Source: Bradyrhizobium sp. 170
Lineage (GTDB): Bacteria > Pseudomonadota > Alphaproteobacteria > Rhizobiales > Xanthobacteraceae
Direction: 5' to 3'
Assembly (NCBI RefSeq): GCF_023101085.1
Contig: NZ_CP064703.1
Location: forward strand, 5,828,001 to 5,892,000
Length of the DNA stretch: 64,000 nucleotides
Shown: positions 59,589 to 64,000 of the stretch, one piece after another
How positions within the stretch are numbered: the first letter of the stretch is position 1
Layout: the number at the start of each line of letters is the position of its first letter
Notes under the pieces: generated by a model
What the model saw: only the letters and a program-made list of their open reading frames with translations
What the model was told of the DNA's origin: nothing
Database searches by the model: none
Made by a program: the position numbers and the translations under genes

Positions 59589-59627
59589 CCCGGTGGGAAG
59601 CACAGCAATGCAGTTGAGCCGCCCTCA

Positions 59628-59656
59628 CCACGCTGGCTGTGCAGATGCCAGCGTGG
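59628..59656. terminator. Perfect 10-bp hairpin between convergent genes
   Basis: CCACGCTGGC (59628-59637) pairs exactly with GCCAGCGTGG (59647-59656) across a 9-nt loop. It is centred between the forward CMD-like gene and the reverse TRAP gene, so it probably terminates both transcripts. No U-tract is obvious. Confidence 0.65.
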
Positions 59657-59697
59657 AACGGCAAGCTTTACTCGTTGCGAGACAACGACGATCAAGA

Positions 59698-61581
59698 CTA
59701 AAGGAAGCCGATCGAAATCCACGGCACGACGGCAACGATGATCGTGCCGATCAGCAGCGCGATCATGTAGGCGGCAATCGGCTTCATGCCTTCATCAGGA
59801 TTGATACGGCTGATCGCGCATGCTGCGTAGTAGCCTACCCCGAAGGGCGGCGCGAACAGCCCGATACCCATCGCAAGCACGACCACCATGGCATAGTGCA
59901 CCTCGTGCACGCCGACCTGCCGGGCAATCGGAAACAGCAGCGGTCCGAACAGCACGATGGCTGGAATACCCTCGAGCACGCTGCCGAGGATGACGAAGGC
60001 AACGATGGTCACCGCAAGGAACATCGGTACGCCGCCCGGAAGCGCCGTCATTGTCTTGGCGAGCGATGCCGAGAAGCCGGACTGCGTGAGCGCCCAGGCC
60101 ATGCCGGTGGCCGCGCCGATGATGAGAAGGATCGCGCCTGAAAGGGACGCGGTTTCAACCAGCATTGGATAGAGGCGCCGCCAGGAAAACTGCCGGTAGA
60201 TCAGCAGTCCCGCCAGCATCGAATAGACGATGCCGATGGTAGACACTTCGGTCGCGGTCGCCACCCCCTCGACCACAGCCGCACGGATCACGAAGGGCAG
60301 CGCAACGGCGGGAATAGCGATGACAAAAGCGCGCCCAATCTCGCGGCCGGTCGCCCGTTTGACGTGCGACAGGTCCTCGCGCCGGTAGCGCCACCAGACG
60401 ACGGCACAAAGCATGACCGCGAGCACAATGCCCGGCAGCAGGCCGCCCGTGAACAATGCGGCGATCGACACGCCCGTGACCGAGCCGATCGTGATCAGCA
60501 CCAGCGACGGCGGGATCGTTTCAGTCTGCGCGCCGGTCGCGGAAAGTAGCGCCACGAGGTCGCCGGGTTTGGCGCCGCGCGCCTTCATTTCAGGAAACAG
60601 CACGGGAGCAACGGCGGCCATGTCGGCAGCCTTCGAGCCCGAGATGCCGGAGACCAGATACATGGCGCCCACCAGCACGTATTGCAGGCCGCCGCGGACG
60701 TGCCCGAGCAGGCTTGCAAGGAAGCTCACCATTGCCCGGGCCATACCGGTCATCTCAATAAGCAGCCCGAGGAAGACGAACAGAGGCACCGCCAGCAGAA
60801 TCAGATGGCTCATGCCTTCGTCCATCCGCCCGATAACGACAACGCTCGGCGTGCTGGTGGTCAAGGTGAGATAGCCGACCGTGGCGAGGCCGAACGCAAA
60901 GGCAATGGGAACCGCCACAAACACCATGGCGCCGACCAGGAATACAAAGAATATGAGCAGGTTTAAATTGCCCAAGGGCTTCAGCACGGGCGCCAGAAAC
61001 GCAAGGACGGCAACGAGAGCGCCGACGAGGGCGATGGCCGTCAACACTTTACGCATATCGGCGATGACAGCCAGACGCAGCAACGCGACGATCAGCATCA
61101 GTCCAATTCCGACCGGCAGCGCCGCCGCGCGCCAGGAATTGACGATGTCGAGCGCCGGCGTCCTGATATACACCTCGTCCACGGCGAAGTCGTAGGCGGG
61201 ATGGATGACGAGAAGCAGGAACGCCAGCGAGGCGGCGATCGCGACGACGTCGAGAAACGCCCGTGTGCCGGGAGCGAGCATGCCAACGATCGCGGTCATC
61301 CTCATGTGCTCGCCACGCTGGAACGCGATGACCGAACCGAGCATCGCGAGCCAAAGGAACAGGATGCCGGCAAGTTCGTCCGTCCACACGATCGGTGCGT
61401 GAAAGACGTAACGGGCGACGATGCCGAGCAGGAGGACGACGATCTCCGCGACGACCAACAGCGCGGCTGGAATGGCAATCGCCGGCTCGAGCGCGCGGGT
61501 CAGACGTGCAGTGCCACCACGCCATCCTGACAGGGGCTGCTTCATCGCAGCCTCATGCTCCGTAGTAGATGCATGTGCCAT
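59698..61581 (-). CDS. TRAP transporter fused membrane subunits (DctQ-DctM)
   Basis: A 627-residue membrane protein. The first ~170 residues form a DctQ-type four-helix domain (LLLGIVARYVFHAPIVWTDELAGILFLWLAMLGSVIAFQRGEHMRMTAI). The remainder is a DctM-type permease with VPIAFAFGLATVGYLTLT, LILLAVPLFVFLGLLIEMTGMARAMVSFLASLLGHVRGGLQYVLVGAMYLVSGISGSKAADMAAVAPVL and MGIGLFAPPFGVGYYAACAI. Fused QM proteins are common in TRAP systems. The ATG at 61581 lies 5 bp after the DctP stop. Confidence 0.95.
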   Translation of the reverse strand: MAHASTTEHEAAMKQPLSGWRGGTARLTRALEPAIAIPAALLVVAEIVVLLLGIVARYVFHAPIVWTDELAGILFLWLAMLGSVIAFQRGEHMRMTAIVGMLAPGTRAFLDVVAIAASLAFLLLVIHPAYDFAVDEVYIRTPALDIVNSWRAAALPVGIGLMLIVALLRLAVIADMRKVLTAIALVGALVAVLAFLAPVLKPLGNLNLLIFFVFLVGAMVFVAVPIAFAFGLATVGYLTLTTSTPSVVVIGRMDEGMSHLILLAVPLFVFLGLLIEMTGMARAMVSFLASLLGHVRGGLQYVLVGAMYLVSGISGSKAADMAAVAPVLFPEMKARGAKPGDLVALLSATGAQTETIPPSLVLITIGSVTGVSIAALFTGGLLPGIVLAVMLCAVVWWRYRREDLSHVKRATGREIGRAFVIAIPAVALPFVIRAAVVEGVATATEVSTIGIVYSMLAGLLIYRQFSWRRLYPMLVETASLSGAILLIIGAATGMAWALTQSGFSASLAKTMTALPGGVPMFLAVTIVAFVILGSVLEGIPAIVLFGPLLFPIARQVGVHEVHYAMVVVLAMGIGLFAPPFGVGYYAACAISRINPDEGMKPIAAYMIALLIGTIIVAVVPWISIGFL

Positions 61582-61586
61582 GGCGC

Positions 61587-62612
61587 TCACACCAGCTTTC
61601 CGGCGGCTTGCTCGAGTTGCGTCCAAGCCTCATTTCCGAACTTGGCCTTCCAGTCGGCATAGAAGCTGGTCTTGCCGAGCGCCTGCCGGAAGGCGGCTCG
61701 ATCGACCTCCAGGAACTGCATGCCTTTGGCCGTCAGATCGGAACGGAGCGATTCGCTCAGCCTGGCGATGTCGGCACGCTCGTCATTTGCCGAGCGATCG
61801 AATTCGCGGGTGACGATTTCCTGCAGATCCTTCGGCAGTTTCTCGAAGGCGCGCTTGTTGCCGAGGATCCAGTAGTTGTCCCAGACGTGGCCGGTCAAAC
61901 TGCACGTCTTTTGCACCTCATAGAGACGCGCCGTCGCGATGATCGGCAGCGGATTCTCCTGTCCATCGACGACCTTGGTCTGCAGCGCGGAATAGACCTC
62001 GTTGAAATTGATCGGCGCCGGGCCGGCTCCAAGGGCCTGGAAGAGCGACGTGAGATTCGGCGCCGCCGGCACCCGAAGCTTGAATCCCTTCAGATCATCG
62101 GGGGTTTTGATCTCGCGCCCCGATGACGTGACATGACGAAAGCCATTATCCCACGCCTTCGAAACGGTCATGATCGGCGTCTTCGCGATCTGCGCGCGGA
62201 TGTAGGCGCCGAGATCGCCGTCCATCGCTTTCCAAACGGCGTCATAGCTGGTGAACAGGAAACCCAGGTTCACAATTCCTGCGGCCGGGACCAGCGTTGC
62301 AAGGATCAGCGAAGAGAGGTTGAAGAACTCGACCCCGCCGTTCCTGACCTGGGTCAGCAGGTCGGTGTCCGATCCAAGCTGGTTTGCCGGGAAGAGGTTG
62401 ATCTCGAGCCGTCCGCCGCTCGCCTCGCGGATGCGATCCGTCGCCTCTTTGGCGCGCATGTTGACAGGGTGCGTCGGGTCCTGCCCGGTCGCGAGCTTGT
62501 AGGTGAACTCCGCGGCGGAGGCGCGGCGGCTGAGGATACCGCAGAACGGCACGGCGGCCGCGCTCGTGATCAGGGTCCGGCGGCTCATTGTCATCGGCTT
62601 GCGCGTGGTCAT
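61587..62612 (-). CDS. TRAP transporter substrate-binding protein (DctP family)
   Basis: A 341-residue periplasmic binding protein with a twin-arginine-type signal (MSRRTLITSAAAVPFCGILSRRASA). The mature sequence has EFTYKLATGQDPTHPVNMRAKEATDRIREASGGRLEINLFPANQLGSDTDLLTQVRNGGVEFFNLSSLILA, KTPDDLKGFKLRVPAAPNLTSLFQALGAGPAPINFNEVYSALQTKVVDGQENPLPII and a typical C-terminal helix region. The ATG at 62612 follows GGGAGGA. It directly precedes the fused QM gene and so forms a complete TRAP system. Confidence 0.95.
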   Translation of the reverse strand: MTTRKPMTMSRRTLITSAAAVPFCGILSRRASAAEFTYKLATGQDPTHPVNMRAKEATDRIREASGGRLEINLFPANQLGSDTDLLTQVRNGGVEFFNLSSLILATLVPAAGIVNLGFLFTSYDAVWKAMDGDLGAYIRAQIAKTPIMTVSKAWDNGFRHVTSSGREIKTPDDLKGFKLRVPAAPNLTSLFQALGAGPAPINFNEVYSALQTKVVDGQENPLPIIATARLYEVQKTCSLTGHVWDNYWILGNKRAFEKLPKDLQEIVTREFDRSANDERADIARLSESLRSDLTAKGMQFLEVDRAAFRQALGKTSFYADWKAKFGNEAWTQLEQAAGKLV

Positions 62613-62781
62613 CGATTCCTCCCTGTGATTCGGGCCCGACGGGGCGGTGGCAACGGTTGTGTCCGTCAAATTCTTCTTGGCCGGCGCTCGAAGGCCGGCA
62701 ATGGGCGGCAGCCGTCATTCCCCACAGCGGCGCTGCGGAGCGATGATTGCCGAAGTCTGTTGTGGGGCTGCGGCTAGAGCC

Positions 62782-63795
62782 CTAGCGCCCGAGCCATTGC
62801 TTGATCTGCCGTGAGACTTCCGCGGTGGAAATTCCGTAGCGGTCGTGCAGCGTAGGCAGTGCGCCCGCGGCTAGAAATTCGTCGGGCAGGCCAATCTGTC
62901 GAAAGGTCGAATGAACGCCGGAGCGCATCAGTAACCCGGCGACTGCCTCGCCGAGGCCGCCGATCACGGTGTGGTTTTCGGCAACGACGACCAGGCGCCC
63001 TGAGCGTCCCGCTTCGCGCAGGATCGTCTCGGCATCGAGCGGCTTGATGGTCGGAACGTGCAGCACGGCGGCGTCCACGCGGTCGCCCGCGAGCTCCTTC
63101 GCGGCGTCGAGCGCACGCATGGTCATGATGCCGGTAGAGATGATAAGGACATCCCTGCCGTCCCGGATCAGCGATGCCTTGCCAAGTTCGAAGTTGTAGC
63201 CGTACTCGTCAAGCACCACCGGCACCTGGCCGCGCAGCAGCCGCACATAGACCGGGCCTTGATGGGCGGCGATGGCCGGCACCAGTTGCTCGATCTCGTG
63301 CGCGTCGCAGGGGTCGATCACGGTCATGTTCGGCATGGCGCGGAAAAGCGCGAGATCCTCGGCCGCCTGATGGCTCGGGCCATAGCCGGAGGTCAGGCCC
63401 GGCAGAGCGCAAACGATCTTCACGTTGCGGTCTTCCTCCGCGATCGTTTGATGAATGAAATCGTAAGCGCGGCGGGCCGCAAACACGGCGTAGGTGGTGG
63501 CGAACGGCGTGAAGCCTTCGGCGGCCAGCCCCGAGGCGGCGCCGAACAGAAGCTGCTCGGCCATTCCCATCTGATAGTATCTGTCGGGGAACGCCTTGGC
63601 GAAGATGTGAAGGTCGGTATACTTGCCAAGATCGGCCGTCATGCCGACTACGTCGGCGCGGTTGCGGGCGAGCTCGACGAGCGCGCGCCCGAATGGCGCC
63701 GGCCTAGTCCTTTGTCCTTCGGCCGCGATCGACGCGATCATTGCCGAAGTCGTGAGGCGGGGCTTGCCTGAAGGCGTCTCGGTCGCGGGCTTCAT
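62782..63795 (-). CDS. Transketolase C-terminal subunit (split transketolase)
   Basis: A 337-residue protein covering the PYR and C-terminal transketolase domains. Seen are TRPAPFGRALVELARNRADVVGMTADLGKYTDLHIFAKAFPDRYYQMGMAEQLLFGAASGLAAEGFTPFATTYAVFAARRAYDFIHQTIAEEDRNVKIVCALPGLTSGYGPSHQAAEDLALFRAMP with the catalytic Glu in MGMAEQ. Split transketolases of this kind act on unusual sugars, such as apulose 4-phosphate, or in secondary metabolism. It overlaps the N-terminal subunit by 4 bp and lies upstream of the TRAP genes. Confidence 0.94.
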   Translation of the reverse strand: MKPATETPSGKPRLTTSAMIASIAAEGQRTRPAPFGRALVELARNRADVVGMTADLGKYTDLHIFAKAFPDRYYQMGMAEQLLFGAASGLAAEGFTPFATTYAVFAARRAYDFIHQTIAEEDRNVKIVCALPGLTSGYGPSHQAAEDLALFRAMPNMTVIDPCDAHEIEQLVPAIAAHQGPVYVRLLRGQVPVVLDEYGYNFELGKASLIRDGRDVLIISTGIMTMRALDAAKELAGDRVDAAVLHVPTIKPLDAETILREAGRSGRLVVVAENHTVIGGLGEAVAGLLMRSGVHSTFRQIGLPDEFLAAGALPTLHDRYGISTAEVSRQIKQWLGR

Positions 63796-64000
63796 GCTGG
63801 CCTCCCATCATCGAGCGCTTTGAGCGCGAGCTGCCATTCGTGCGGCTCAACGCGGATGAAGTGATTTTTCTCACGCTGCTCCAGGAACGGAACGCCTTTG
63901 CCCATCAGCGTGTCGGCGATGATTATCCGGGGCCTAGGTTCTGTATGATCCTTGGCGGCATCGAATGCCGCCACAACGGCTTCGAGATCATTGCCGTCGA
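63792..64000 (-). CDS. Transketolase N-terminal subunit (partial, runs off the window)
   Basis: The visible 69 codons read DGNDLEAVVAAFDAAKDHTEPRPRIIIADTLMGKGVPFLEQREKNHF, then RVEPHEWQLALKALDDGRPA before the stop. This is the end of the ThDP (PP) domain of a split transketolase, with TLMGKGVPFLE as the recognisable block. The frame is open to base 64000, so the start lies outside. Coupled by ATGA overlap to the C-terminal subunit gene. Confidence 0.9.
   Translation of the reverse strand, partial: DGNDLEAVVAAFDAAKDHTEPRPRIIIADTLMGKGVPFLEQREKNHFIRVEPHEWQLALKALDDGRPA

Overview
The window is about 64 kb of GC-rich DNA with tightly packed, often overlapping catabolic operons. It carries LysR, GntR, MocR, TetR and XRE regulators and many solute-binding proteins (three TctC/Bug, three DctP, LivK-like, NrtA-like and AapJ-like). 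The malonate locus has the rhizobial gene set and operator. Together this points to a soil or plant-associated alphaproteobacterium of the Hyphomicrobiales, probably Bradyrhizobium-like; the assignment is inferred from gene content only. I see no rRNA, tRNA, CRISPR array, phage gene or intact transposase.

Layout. 1-5.5 kb: a tripartite tricarboxylate transporter (tctC reversed, tctB and tctA forward) with a TetR regulator, an acrylyl-CoA-reductase-like gene and a SnoaL-like protein. 5.8-8.1 kb: a MocR regulator and a PaiB-like flavin protein. 8.3-12.2 kb (reverse): a DsbA-fold isomerase, an MHS transporter, a class II aldolase and a LysR. 12.3-15.6 kb: an amino-acid binding protein and a methionine-gamma-lyase-like enzyme diverging from a palindrome that recurs in front of a nearby XRE-cupin regulator. 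15.8-22.3 kb: an aromatic or heteroaromatic operon (FAD hydroxylase, alpha/beta hydrolase, MFS, VOC, SDR) divergent from a NodD-like LysR.

22.5-34.8 kb: a block bracketed by direct repeats of about 236 bp, derived from a LysE exporter gene (truncated on the left, intact on the right). Inside are a LysR, a sulfite-oxidase-fold protein and an apparent eight-gene reverse operon livKHMGF - aldoxime dehydratase - nitrilase - NrtA-like binding protein. Decayed TetR and AraC genes lie at its edges. 35.0-43.6 kb: a second NodD-like LysR divergent from a luciferase-family monooxygenase, FMN reductase, hydrolase, TctC protein, FAD hydroxylase, hydroxyquinol 1,2-dioxygenase and maleylacetate reductase, which together suggest a route from an aromatic compound to 3-oxoadipate. 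43.7-50.4 kb: the malonate locus (matR, a TRAP transporter, malonyl-CoA decarboxylase and malonyl-CoA synthetase). 51-59.6 kb: a GntR regulator with an AT-hook-like tail, a TctC protein, amidohydrolase, aldehyde dehydrogenase, ThDP-dependent enzyme, DctP and a CMD-like protein, with similar AT-rich elements at three promoters. 59.7-64 kb (reverse): a TRAP transporter with fused QM subunits and a split transketolase that runs off the window.

The overall theme is uptake-plus-degradation modules, most with a local regulator beside its own operator. The most interesting parts are the repeat-bracketed aldoxime/nitrile operon, the aryl-ketone-to-hydroxyquinol style cluster, and several regulator-operator pairs readable directly from the sequence.
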